DNA of 64,000 nucleotides from Salticus scenicus (Eukaryota > Arthropoda > Arachnida > Araneae > Salticidae). The notes below the pieces were generated by a model. That model was given only the letters and a program-made list of their open reading frames with translations, was not told where the DNA came from and did not search any database. The DNA lies in the NCBI GenBank assembly GCA_963930645.1, contig OZ005655.1, positions 134,959,456 to 135,023,455 on the forward strand. The letters are read 5' to 3'. Shown piece by piece: positions 50,491-62,345 of the stretch (position 1 is its first letter; the number at the start of each line of letters is the position of its first letter). The translations under genes were made by a program, and so were the position numbers.

Positions 50491-51213
50491 ATAATGGGAA
50501 ATTTGTTGAATCGTTGATTAGAACTAAAAAATCAGTAAAATGCATCTCCTAAATGAGTTAAATTATGTAGAACGAAAGAAAAAATGTAAAATTTTAAATG
50601 CTTATATTTTTTTTGTTATTGCTCTTTTTTTTTTTTTTTTTTTTTTTTGACATATAATATTGTACTGTCAGGAGTATGTGCGAATTTATGTGATTATATC
50701 TATGTATTTTACTCATCACAGAAATTGTTCTAGTCTATTATTTGATATGTCACTCTAGTCTATTATTTGATATATCATTTGATATATATTGGAATTAGAT
50801 TAAAACTATATCCTATTTTTATTAATTGCCAACCGATATTTATCAAATTTCGAAAGTGTTTTTAAACGAGTAATCAAATAACAGAGTAATAAGAGTAATC
50901 ATTCGAGAAACTAATTTGGAGTAACATTCTTTTTTTTTTTTTTTCTAGGTTTTGAAAAACATTATTTCCAAACTCGGTTAGACAATAATTGACTTGAAAA
51001 AGAAGTCGTTTATGGGTATTGAATTTTAAATAATAGTGACGCTAAAATGTGTTAAATTATTTTAACAACGAATCAAATTAATTTAGTCTGAAAAAAATAC
51101 GCAATGAAATAAGTCTCAACTTTAAAACAAAATTCCTGCAAAGTATGAAAAATTGTCGTACACATAAACAATGACATATAAAAAAATTAAATGAGCATCT
51201 CAATCAGATTTTT

Positions 51214-52216
51214 ACTTTCCGAACACTATAGTGAGGAAAGTATTGTAATCATGTCAAAAATCCGAATTCGAGATTTTGATGTTTCTATACGTTTCGAGGT
51301 CCAACGAGTCCGTTTTCACTATTTTTACGATGATGTATGTATGTGTGTGTGTATGTATGTGTGTATGTATGTGTGTATGTATGTGTGTATGTCTGTGAGT
51401 GAACACGCTAGCGTCTAAACGCTTTGTTCGAATAAGCTGAAAGTTGGTACGTATATTGTAAGTCATCATAGTAAGAACCCTATAGATTTTGGTGAATGTA
51501 GCACTTATAGTTTTTTTACAGGGACACAAAGAAAAATTCTTTATCATTATGGCCAAGGGACCAAAATCTTAAAAAGTGTGATAGCATCTAAACGCCTTAT
51601 TCAATTGAGCAAAAACTTTATACACATATTATAGGTCACAGATACTCAATCTGTATAGATTTTGGAGAATCTAGCACTTATAGTTTTTTTACAGGGACAC
51701 AAAGAAAAATTCTTTGCCAAATTTTTAAAAGTGTGATAGCGTCTAAACGCCTTATTAATCTCAGCAAAGAATTTGTGCACATGTTATAGGTCACATTTGA
51801 ACCAACTGTATAGATTTTGGTGAATCTAGCACTTACAGTTTTTTTACAGGGACACAAAGAAAAATTCTTTATCTTTATAACCTATGAGACCAGCGATAGC
51901 ATCTAAACGCCTTATTCAATTGAGCTGAAAATTTGTATGAATATTATAAATCACTGTTGCACTAACTATAAGCATTTTGGTGAATCTAGCATTTATAGAT
52001 TTTTACAGGGACACAACGAAAAATTCTTTATCCTTATGATCTAAGGGCTCAAAGTTCACTAGCGTTAAATAAATCCTCATGTGATATATGGAGAAAAATA
52101 CTCAAACACTCTGTTATGGTTTTTCTCTTTTTTGTTTGTTTAGCAACACCTCTTTCTTTATTTTATCTACAAAACTGTTAGTTACTCAATGTTCGGAAAG
52201 TCGAGTGGAGTCACTC
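51214..52216 (+). mobile_element. Microsatellite plus tandem-unit element, clean insertion in duplication copy 2
   Basis: Absent from copy 1 at the matching site (near 1268). The left end is actttccgaacac, with 'cactatagtg' and a returning 'ggaaagt'. The right end has the inverted 'tgttcggaaagt' (about 52190) followed by a hairpin 'gagtg...cactc'. The 9-mer cagattttt flanks both sides (51205-51213, 52217-52225). Inside: a conserved block ('gatgtttctatacgtttcga'), a TGTA-rich microsatellite (51333-51400), then tandem units. It carries no transposase. Confidence 0.85.
51404..52060. repeat. Four tandem units of about 140-180 bp
   Basis: Each unit starts with 'agcrtctaaacgcctt' (51410, 51587, 51740, 51896) and includes 'agattttggtgaatctagca' and 'acagggacacaaagaaaaat'. 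The units lie inside the 51214-52216 element. Confidence 0.9.
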
Positions 52217-53559
52217 CAGATTTTTTTTTCTATAAATCATATTATACATGACCATGTATCAAAGAAACGACTGCAAGAATTAATTTTATCTGGAAATATC
52301 AATTCACTTTCAGAAAAAACAAACAAACAGCTCAGTGCATTTCTTCTTTCGTGCTGTATTCTTTCCCATATTTTTTCGACTTCTGAAATGATGTACTTAA
52401 TTGTATTGAACAAAATATCCACCCAAATAATATGTCGTGTTTATATATATATATGTTTAATTGCATTTATTGTTTATTTATAATGTTTGGAATGCGTTTA
52501 ATATCTATATACTACACATATCTCAAACATAGGCATCTTTATCTTAATACGGAATGCGTTTACTGCATAATAAATTATTTGGTATATGCGGGCTCTGTTT
52601 AGATCACATCATATATATGTTCTTATACGCCATACCTGATAGGCTAGTAACCTTCGCTACATCTGCGTTATCCTAATTTTATTTATTAATGATATTAGTG
52701 TCAGTTTCGTATTTTTGTTTTTATGCTATTCCATTCTATTTTAATAGCAATGATACATATAATGCAAGTTTATGTAAAATAAACTTCCATTATCTTTCTC
52801 GTTTCGACTTTGTCTAAAAAAAAATTTAGAATAAATTACGAAATTTTAAGATTATAATATTCGTTGTCAATGATGTTCAAACCAGTATAAAAAAAAATAT
52901 ATATTAAAAGTAGTCTGACATATTTACGATACAAATGCCCTTCACATTGAACAATTAAGCGAAATTTTCACTTATTTTACCACGTTAAGAAAATCGTAAA
53001 TTTATAATGACTTACGAATGTTTTAAATTAGATAATTCACAGTCAATGATATTCATCTTACATCTGCACAGAAAGGAAGTGCTGCCATTAAAATGTTATA
53101 CATTAGTTAATTAAAATTATCTAATAGTTGCATTGATAAGTGGGTTACATTCCTGGATTTAGAAAATTTACCTCTTTTATTTGGTACCGAATTTTTAACG
53201 ATTGGGCTGATATTTTTAATTTATTTCCCCTTTTTTTACCTTCTAACTCCAATAAAAAGAGTATTTATATATCAATCACGTTTATTTCTCACTCAAAGTT
53301 TGTTCAACATGGGTCGGTGTAAATTAATATCTTTCTTAATTACAAACCTATTATTTAACAAATTAGATAGCAAGCATATGGGATAATTTTTCCGTCAGAT
53401 GGTATCGGTCCGAAAACCGTACGACGATTAGGGAAGTAATTTATCTTGTTTCAGTGGCAGCATGACAATCTAACTGATAAACATACCCACACAGATTAGT
53501 ATAGATAAATAACTTTTAAACAAAGCGTATCTATATATATATATATATATATATATACT

Positions 53560-55320
53560 ACAATAATATTATTATTGTTATTACAAATTTGTACATTTTT
53601 AACTTATATTGCTCATATTAATAGTTAATATACAATTATTGTTTTCTGATAAAATTTATTTTTATAGTGGCTCCGTGAACTCTTACGAAACTTAGCTTTA
53701 TACGGGGATTAAATTTTTCAGTCCTACACGTTAATTATTTGAAAAAATAAAATCAAAAATAAAATATTTAAATAATAGCTATGCTGTGTATTAAATATTA
53801 CTCTATTGCAATTGAAAGATTATCAGCAATTCTGTTTTCAAAAGAATAAACCATATTTTACAAAAACGTTCGAAACAGCTTTTTTCATGAATATAAGCAA
53901 ATATAACAGCGGAAATTTTAGAAATTATTAATGTCATAATCTAAATTCAAAACCTAACAATTTTAATTATAAACCATTATTTTTAGTTTGTTAGAGTTTA
54001 AGGAATTATATTTCCAGAATATTTTTTTTTCTGTAAAATAATTCTTTAAAATAGTATATGTAATTTATTTAGGCCCGAAATTTTTTTTTTTAACATGTGG
54101 ACGATATTAATATTTTAAAAATATTAATGAGGACAACCAAAGTATGTTTCACGAAAATCTAAGGCGAAAAAACTAATTACACTGAAATACAAATTAATAA
54201 TGATAAGTTAACTAATTTCCCTGAAACAATAAATCATATAAATTTTAAATAGCTCATGATTGATGATTTATTTCTTCGGAATGGAGCTCCTTTGCTACAA
54301 AATTATTGTTCCCTAGAGAACTAGCAATTTATCAACATGCAAATTAATAAATTTGTATTCTTAACTCGAAAATCTTTTTTGTGAATTTCCTGAATTCTTA
54401 ACAAGAACGCAATTTCAAAAATGTTATCTGGGTGCTATTAACTTTTCGTGTTTGAAAAGGTATACTTTGGACCACTTTTGTATACTATTAAATTAGTTTT
54501 CGCTAAAGTATTTTACACTCATGTAAAATTCAAAACTCATAATTTATGAAAGGACGTGATAAGAAATTTTACTTTGTCCGTGAAATCACAGTAAAACATG
54601 TTTAAAAAAAATTTATTCTGATATTCATTCTGGTCTCTCTTTCCACCCCATGTAAAATTGTTAAAATCAAAACTTAAGTTAAGTTAAGAAGTTGCTAAAG
54701 ATGTTAAAAATATTTGTTTTTAACTAAAAAAGTGTGTTTCATTTAAGAAAGAGGTTGTTCAGTATTAAGTCAAAAATTTCTTTATCAATTTGTATGCTAT
54801 TACACTTGTTATTCTTCTGATTTCGCGATTTCAAATATGAAAGATCTTTAAAGAAATAATTTTTGAAAAACTAAAAGAATATTTGAGTATCTTTATTCAA
54901 ACTGAAAGAAAGAAAACAAAAAATGTTTTAATGCTATTAAGATTGTGAGTAGATTCAGCTGTAACTTATTTTTCATTTACATCTTTTATTTTTTATTTAT
55001 TTATTTAATTTAATTTTTAAATTTTAGAATTATTAATCTGTTAATTATTGTTATATAATTAAAGGTATTATTTTAAGTAATAAAATTATTATTTACTGAC
55101 TATTATGAAACTTTAACAAAACATATTTTAAAAAATATTTCTAGTATTATTCATGGTAATAAAAAAATCTAAAAACTCTTGAATTATAGAAAATCATTAA
55201 AATTTTATGGAGATAATTACTATAGATTTTACTAATCCCGGATTTGATATATTTGAAAGCGATGATGACGAGATGGATAAAGCCACGGAATAAAGTATTT
55301 AAATTTAAGAAAAAGGGGAA
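53560..55320. other. Gene-free DNA within duplication copy 2
   Basis: Aligns with 2661-4510 of copy 1 with small indels, for example about 40 bp missing near 53690 relative to 2810-2860. No gene. Confidence 0.7.
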
Positions 55321-55341
55321 TAAGTATAACTTAATCTAATA

Positions 55342-56946
55342 CAGTGGTGGAAAAAACTTCAAGACCACTATCATTTTTTTTTTCCATTAAAAAATGAAAA
55401 CCTCTTTGTGACTTATCTCTATATTTAATATATAAAATGTAAGAAAAAAAAAATTTAGAATTTAGAATTTAAAATTTAAAATAAAAATGTATAAAATAAA
55501 AATGTGTAATGTAATCAAAGGGAAAAAACTTTAAGACCAGTTTTAAAGTGATTCTTTGTTTAATGAGATGACGTCACATTTTCACGGTTTTATGCGGGAT
55601 AGTTGTTAGAATGAAAATAAACAATTTTTAATCATTTAGCTGAGTGTTAAAGCAAATGAGATTGTGAGTAGAGGAAAATTACTGAGTGAAATCGAAAAAG
55701 GGGAAATCTTGGCGTTTCGAGAAAGTGGAATGAGTAAAAGGTAAATCGCTAGCAAAATCGAGATGTCTAAAACTGCAGTTCATAATTTTTTCGCAGATCC
55801 TTGCAGGTATGGTGCAAAAAATAGAGGAGGAGGGCCTTCAAAACTATCAGCCAGAAGGAAAAGAAATGTTATAAGAAAGGCTGTTAAAGATAATTCATAT
55901 TCTTCTACAACAAAATCGGCTCTAAAGCTTCAAGCAACAGATATAACTGTTAGAAATGTACTGAATCGTCCGGAAAACACAAAATATTCAAAATTAAAAA
56001 GCAAACATAAGCTTGAAAAACGGCATATTGAATCGAGATTGAAATTCGCAACATCTAATGTTTTGAAACCCAAATTTTGGCAAAAAAAAAAAAAAAAAAA
56101 ATTCACAGATAAAAAGAAATTTAACATAGATGGATTTGACGTTTACGAAACTATTAGCATAGTTTAAAAGAGGATCTTACATATTTCTCAAAGCGAGTGC
56201 AAGGAGGGGGATCTGTCATAATTTGGGCAGGTTTCTGTGCTAGGGGTAAGAGTAATAATGCATTCACTAAAGGTAATATGAACTCTTTTGACTATCAGGA
56301 TGTACTGACAAAAAATTTTGTTCCATTGAAAGAGGAGCTTATGGATCAAAGATATTTTTTTTTTTTTTTGCAAGATAATGCGTCTGTGCACAAATCTACT
56401 TCAACCATTTCTTGGCTAACTGAAAATTTTGTAAGTTTTATGGAATATCCGGCCAAAAGCACAAACTTGAATACCATCGAAAACATGGGGAGGGGGGGGG
56501 GTATCGTACCACGCAAGTTATATAAAAATGGTAAACAATACCATTCTGTTTCTGAGCTCAAATCTCCTATTTCAAAAGCATGGGATAAAATATCGATTCT
56601 AACATGCAAAAATCTAGCAAAATCCTTCCAAAATTGTCTTTTATAAGTAATTAGTGTAAAAGGAAAACACACAAAGTACTAAAAATTAGAATGCAATGCT
56701 TTTAATTAATGTTTAACTTTGTGGTCTAAAATTTTTTTCCACCCTTTTATATTGTGAAAAAAAAAATCATTTGCATATAATATACAGTTACAAACCATTC
56801 TTTCATAAAACTATGCGAAGATTTATTTTTTCTGTATTGTTTATACAATATGATGCTTCTTCTTCTTCTTCTTTTTTTTTTTTTTTTTTTGTAAAATTAA
56901 TTTTTTTGGAATTTCATATGTGGTCTTAAAGTTTTTTCCATCACTT
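55342..56946 (+). mobile_element. Tc3-like transposon with IR/DR termini
   Basis: Left end CAGTGGTGGAAAAAACTTCA is mirrored at the right end (56920-56946) with about three differences in 27. TA flanks both sides (55340-55341, 56947-56948). A second copy of the core lies inside each end: 'aaaaaactttaagacca' at about 55523, and 'tggtctaaaatttttttcc' at about 56722. Each terminus is therefore a long inverted repeat with direct repeats at its two ends, as in the Sleeping Beauty IR/DR layout. The length (1605 bp) is full size. The transposase is broken. Confidence 0.93.
55664..56646 (+). pseudogene. Tc3-like DD34E transposase, near full length but broken
   Basis: The probable original start is at 55664, now GTG (then SRGKLLSEIEKGEI). 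An in-frame TAA follows 'ESGMSKR' at about 55742. The next frame (55763-56167) has 'MSKTAVHNFFADPCRYG' (HTH), 'GGGPSKLSARRKRN' and the first catalytic Asp in 'KKFTDKKKF' (codon 56108-56110); a 19-A run just before it may be a slippage site. After a frameshift, 56197-56646 has 'GGGSVIIWAGF', the second Asp in 'LQDNASVHKS' (codon 56374-56376) and Glu in 'LNTIENMG' (codon 56479-56481), with exactly 34 residues between them. All three catalytic residues survive, but stop and frameshifts make it inactive. Confidence 0.9.
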
Positions 56947-56959
56947 TATAGTTATACAA

Positions 56960-57150
56960 CACCGACACCACCGAGTCACATAATAAGCGAAGCATATTAA
57001 ACCCTCGACGATGGTAGTTTTAATGCCCCAACCCACCCTTTACCGCTTTTTGATGTCATTTTCTAGTGAGGTTTGTCCATTAATCCCTTCCGGTGTAAAC
57101 CTTTTTTTTTTTTTTTTTTTTTTCTCTCACACACTTAACATTGTGAGTTT
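56960..57150 (+). repeat. About 200-bp interspersed repeat with T-tract (R4), copy 2
   Basis: 'accctcgacgatggtag', 'ttttaatgccccaaccca', 'ccggtgtaaacc' plus a T-run (57101-57123) and 'acacttaacattgtgag' match the reverse complement of 13088-13288. It lies directly after the Tc3-like element and has no counterpart in duplication copy 1. Confidence 0.75.
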
Positions 57151-57589
57151 TTTTTATAAATCCGTTATATAATATTTTACAAAACATTATCTTCTGTACT
57201 AAATTGCTAATTGATTCTAAAAATTTTAATTAATTTTTAAAATAGAATATTAAGTAAAATTATGAAGAATGTAATGTTTTTTATTTTTGCAAATTATACA
57301 AAAGTTTTATTTTTAGAATAACAACATTAATATCCAAATGATTATCATACAACTTTTATAGAATATTACGGAAACAATTCACATATGCTTTTCAGACAGA
57401 CATATTTTTTTCTGCATAGTCATTGATCAGACTGTTATAACAAAAATTAAAACGACAGTTTAACGAAATATAAGTAAAATTAATAGAATAAAATTAAAGG
57501 AAATTCCCATGGCATCAATATCTCAGAATAATTTTTTTATAATAAAGTGTTACACATGCAAATTAAATTGACACATTGAGGCATACTTT

Positions 57590-58090
57590 CTTAAAAAAAA
57601 AGAAAAAAAAAAGAAATCATCCGTAGATGTGCATCTTTAAATAATATTAATTTCTCATCTCTTTAAAAAATCATATTGTTAAAAAAATATAAAATAAAGA
57701 AATTCAGATTATTTGAAATATTTTACGTAATTTCGATTTTCATTTAAATGAATAATCTTTTGAATTCCTGTTTACATATAAAGTATTTTAAATCAGGCTT
57801 CTTATATAAAGATAAACATAACTTAATCTATTATGTCGTCGCTACAAAAAATAAATACATAAAATTAATTTTCCTATATAAGTTTACGCAATATAATTTA
57901 TTTATTAAAATTATTTTTTTCTATGGTAAATGCAGACATTTGACATAGAAGTTAAACAGTAAATGTTTAATGAAAAATAATTTTGTTTCAAATTGTTAAA
58001 AAAAAAGCCTTATTTTAAGATTTTTTAACAGATACAGTTTTTAATTATCTCAATTTTTTTTTTATTCTACCATCCGCAAATGTAATCATC
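57590..58090. other. Gene-free AT-rich DNA
   Basis: Follows the end of the duplication. No match to the sequence right of 5175 was seen, and no gene. Confidence 0.6.
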
Positions 58091-58099
58091 AAAAATTTA

Positions 58100-58196
58100 T
58101 TTGAAGATAAAACTAAAAATTAAGTTTGGCTAAACTTTATCCATTTGTTTGTGAGAGACAGCATCCACAAAATATTTTATTCATAAAGATAGGTTA

Positions 58197-58228
<32 letters not shown>

Positions 58229-58345
58229 GACAAATAGTGTTGAAAGTATTTTAACACATACAAATCCATTGGTAACCAGAGTTGAAAAATTCTCGCGAAT
58301 CCAACAGTTTTTTCTTATATCTATAAAACAAAGTAAAAAAGGCCA
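58100..58345 (-). mobile_element. Microsatellite-bearing repeat module (copy g), CA replaced by poly-A
   Basis: 'gtttgtgagagacagcatcc', an A-run (58198-58226), 'cacatacaaatccattgg', 'gaaaaattctcgcgaatcca' and 'cttatatctataaaacaaag' follow the order of 35190-35400. Confidence 0.6.
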
Positions 58346-58810
58346 GTTTTCATAATGAGCGACAAAATATATTTCATGCACTTATTTTTCTACATATCTG
58401 AAGATTTTAAATTTCTGATATACTTCGATGTATACACAATATTTTCCATAACTTTTTTGTAATTATTATGACGTAATTAAACTATCAGTAGTATATTAAA
58501 CATTTAGAGATTTTCAAAAGTTAAAAAATAATTGAGATATTTTTGCCTGAAATTTTTTTGTAAGTAATACAATTAATTATTAGATATTTAAAAATAATAT
58601 GTAGTTTTTGGATCTTATTAAATATTAAATACATTTATTTTACAAAATTAAAATTTAAAATACAATTTTAGAAAACTTTAAAAAGCTGATTTCCTGGAAT
58701 GATATTACATGAAATATTTTTGCACTAAATGTAATTTGTTTGGCTTACTGTATTCTACATAAATTCCCTGGTCGTCTATTACTAACATTTCAACACTTTG
58801 GTTACTAATA

Positions 58811-58860
<50 letters not shown>

Positions 58861-59437
58861 CTTATGTATATGTATATACATTGCATTTGTACATGTAAAC
58901 TTTCATTTATCTATTAGCTTGAATTTCCTCTCATGTAAAAATAAATAAATAAAATAAAATAAAATAAAATAATAATCAGAAAGAATGTTTAAAGAAAAGA
59001 AACAGGAAAATTGCTGGTTTACTGCTACTATTTTGGACTTTCTAAAAGAAATATGTTTGAAACCTTTAATGAAACCTTTAAAAAAAACTGAATATTTCCG
59101 AAATTAAACCTGCTATTTATATCTCTCTTCATACCTGGGGAAACATTTAAAATACCTGCAAAATGTTTCTTTATTATTATTATTATTATTATTAATATTT
59201 GGATTTTTTTTTTTTTCGAAATTTTAACATACTTATCGCAGGTTTTTAATAGCATTTTCCCTGATAGCAAAGTATAATTTTATTTTATGATGATTTATCC
59301 TTGTGACTGAATACTGATTATCTGATATGTTGAATAAATCTCCCATTATTCTTGTTTTTGTCCTTATTTTTTACAGTATACTATTTTTGTAAATTTATTT
59401 TCACATTTGTGTTTTGATAGATGTAATGTTCTAGGCT
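58346..59437. other. Gene-free AT-rich DNA
   Basis: TA tract at 58810-58856, AAATA repeats at 58945-58970, ATT at 59173-59193. Nothing coding. Confidence 0.65.
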
Positions 59438-60740
59438 GATTCGAAAATAATTTATTTGTAAACATTTCCGTATATCACGTTACATTGGTTTCACGTACAT
59501 AGATATCGGCTTTTACATGGCTAAAGACGCATATAAAAGATATTTCTATAATATTATTAAATTTTTCTATTCCTTTAAAATCGTATTATATTGTATGAGT
59601 TTCATAATTTATTCTCCAGCTTCTTTCGCATTTTTTTTTTCTTGGTAATGGTTTTTCACATTATATTCCCTGTAATTTTTTGATATAACGACTCTGATCT
59701 TCTGGCAATTGGTACAGTCATTTTTACTTTTAACGTGTTGACCACGTCTTACTTCTCGTATATGTTCGAGTACTTTCCTTTAAATATCTAGATATAATAA
59801 AAGAAGGTGTGTATGTATGCGTATTCTTTGCTTTGTATTCAAATCTCTGTTCACAGTACAACACAAATTTGAATGGAGATCGGAAGATAATTTAGTTTTA
59901 AATATTTCCGTACGTCATATTAGAACCGTTTTATGTAGATATCCGTTTGTACCTAACTGAAGTCCTATAAAGAATGTCTCAGATATGTTTATAATATTTT
60001 CTTTTCCTTTTAGTGCCTTAAACTCTTATTTTAATAGTGGTATTGCATATATTTCCTCCAAATTCTTGGTTTTTTTTCTTAATGATGACATTTTTTATAA
60101 TTTTTCTCTTATAATTTTTTGATATAGGCATTTTGATGTACTGTTAGAGGTTATAGTCATTCTCACATTTAATGTGTTGATCATGCCATACTTCTCGTAT
60201 ACGTTCGAGGATTTTAGAAGAAGATGTGTGTGTCCATCGCTTTTTAGGCAAATGGCTGTTCACAGAACTACACAAATTTGCATGGGGGTCTTTATTGACC
60301 TCCCCTGATGCACCCTAAAGCCTGATTTCTGAATTTTTTTTTTTTTTAAATAAATCAATGTCTATAAATTTCTCAAAGAATCAACTATAGATACAAAACT
60401 ATACAAGTAAACGACTTTCAGTGGTCATTGACTTAGTTGGTTCGGTTCGATAGCCGAGTTACTCGTTAAAAAGTCATGGGTTCGATCCTCTAACGGACAA
60501 TGTGCTAATTTTTGCAGGTAATTAATGAAAAGATGACACTTGATTACAAAAATATAGTATATCAGTCTCTGCACAGTATCTTAAACCGTAAGGAGGATGA
60601 GAAAATGACAAAAAACCGTTGTGTTGGTTGCTTTTTAGGCGAACAACTGATCGCAGAGCTACACAATTTTACAGGGAAGCCCATTTTTACCTCTCTTGAT
60701 GATGCATTTCGAAGCCCGATTTTCTAATTTTGATTTTTTT
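59438..60740 (+). repeat. Degenerate tandem repeat, period about 395-440 bp
   Basis: 'acatttccgtatatcac' (59463) recurs as 'atatttccgtacgtcat' (59901). 'acttctcgtatatgttcgag' (59750) recurs as 'acttctcgtatacgttcgag' (60189). 'gctttttaggcaaatgg' (60239) recurs as 'gctttttaggcgaacaa' (60630), followed in both by 'acacaattt' and 'gcccgattt' or 'gcctgattt'. Short frames here, including the 71-codon one at 60512-60727, lie in the repeat and are not supported as genes. Confidence 0.75.
60438..60502 (+). repeat. tRNA-like sequence lacking part of the anticodon arm
   Basis: 'ttcgatagccgagttactcg' resembles a D-arm/A box and 'gggttcgatcctc' a B box, only about 30 bp apart. Probably a decayed tRNA or SINE head inside the tandem repeat. 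Confidence 0.5.
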
Positions 60741-61580
60741 TTTCTTATTAAATAATATTTTTTAGATGGATAGATTGTTTGGTGCTACCACTATCTGTAA
60801 TAGAAAGAAAATGATAACGTTCTGTACGAAAATCTGCCTCAATACCATTCATGCAAATTCTCACGTAAAATGACTTCCTGAATCCGAATATGACGCCCAT
60901 TTTGTCTCATCATCTACCATTTTGAAGGGACGCCCTCCTATTTTTATCATTGTCTCGTACCTGTATTCCTATAAATTTTATTTGGGTGAGGGGGGGGGAG
61001 TATTATTTTAACTGTTAAATATCTTCTGAGGGGATACAGAAATGAAGAAAAATTTATAGCAAAAAAGAAAATTACTTAGGGGGGGGGGAAGGAGGATATG
61101 CCACTGAAAATATAAATTAAATTTATTAAATTTTATCAATCTATTATTAGTATTATTATTATGTATTATACCTTATATTATTTTTGTTTTTAAGTGTTAA
61201 TATTACCCATTTCTACCTTCTAAATCAAATTCATGGCTATAAAATTACCGAAGTAATAAAAATTGCGGGACGGGGTAGCCCGCGAAAACAGTGTGTGACA
61301 GGGTGAAATGGGAGTCATATTCGTGTTCAGGAGCTCATTTAACACAAGAATCAGCAAGAATGGTATCAAGGTTCGATTTTATTTTATTTATTTATTTTAT
61401 TTATTTATTTATTTTATTTATTTATTTATTTTATTTATTTATTTATTTTATATATTTATTTTGCAGCAGAGTGTAATCTGTCCGAGAAATGTTTATCTGA
61501 AAAATGTAACTCTGGAATCATAGCAATGCCACATATCATACATTTATCACTTACATTGAAATTACTGGTTGAGGCGCAAA

Positions 61581-61612
<32 letters not shown>

Positions 61613-62271
61613 AGGAATCCGGAACCGATATAGTAAAGGCGGAGAAGACGTAGCCGAATTAACCATCCAAAGATAAAATAATATAAGACGGGAAGTTAAT
61701 AAAACTCTAAATCCATGCACGATTCACATAGAAACTAAAGTTTTATGATATAAATAACGAGAAGTATTTTTGTTTACTTAAATGAAATGTGTAAAATACT
61801 GAATTTTCATTTTTACCGCTATTGAATTCATTTCATGATGTATAAAACATTTAAATCATAGAGAAAAATTATTTGCAAACATATTTTACTCCCTATATCT
61901 AAATAAATTCTATATTTCCTATCACTATGTTTTTCTTAATATAAAATTTTATATAAAATGAAAAGAAAAAAGAATTGCATTGCATAAATCCATTTGTATC
62001 GATACTGTGAAAGGAAATCTACAGCTTTTGTTCCACTTTATATATCATATGACATCTAACATCTGCGTGTGGCGGAACACAAAAGGTAAGCATAAAATAA
62101 TTATTAATATACGGAATTAGTCCAGATAAAATAGGAATGAATTTTATTGAAGATAAATAGGATTGTTTTTTTCTTTAACTAGTCTCTATTTGATATTGAA
62201 ATGAATGTATCAGAATGGAAAATTAATTTTCATTGATTGTTCATTTAATTGATTCATTTTCTGAAAAAAAG

Positions 62272-62300
<29 letters not shown>
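60741..62300. other. Gene-free DNA with G-runs and TTTA array
   Basis: G runs at 60990-60999 and 61079-61089. A (ATTT)n-type array at 61378-61461 has internal ATTTTATTT periodicity. A-run 61584-61610. 61265-61375 is GC-richer but has no recognised feature. Confidence 0.6.
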
Positions 62301-62302
<2 letters not shown>

Positions 62303-62305
<3 letters not shown>

Positions 62306-62345
62306 CGGCGGCTCGTGCAAATTTTCATAAGTGGAGCCTGACCCA
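62303..62345 (+). mobile_element. Left end of a hAT-like element
   Basis: CAGCGGCGGCTCGTGC, directly after a TA tract, resembles hAT terminal repeats known from animals. The opposite end was not found before 64000, so the extent is unknown. Confidence 0.5.

Larger units (their letters stand above)
49953..57589 (+). repeat. Segmental duplication, copy 2, with insertions
   Basis: This is the second copy of the block at 1-5175, about 50 kb downstream in direct orientation. It is longer because it has gained a 1.0-kb element (51214-52216), a Tc3-like transposon (55342-56946) and a 200-bp repeat (about 56960-57150). Homology resumes after them at 'aaatccgttatataat' (near 57162) and stops at 57589, just after 'gcatacttt'. 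In copy 1 the same point is where the LTR-like sequence at 5176 begins. About 150 bp of copy 1 (near 4510-4655) has no counterpart here, so the transposon-flanking region was rearranged or replaced. Confidence 0.93.

Noticed and set aside
60512..60727. 71-codon ORF near the end of the tandem repeat
   Set aside because: It lies in a degenerate repeat whose sister units do not keep the frame, and it shows no known motif.
61291..61523. Overlapping 61- and 71-codon ORFs
   Set aside because: Mostly translation of the ATTT array (Phe/Ile/Tyr/Leu runs).
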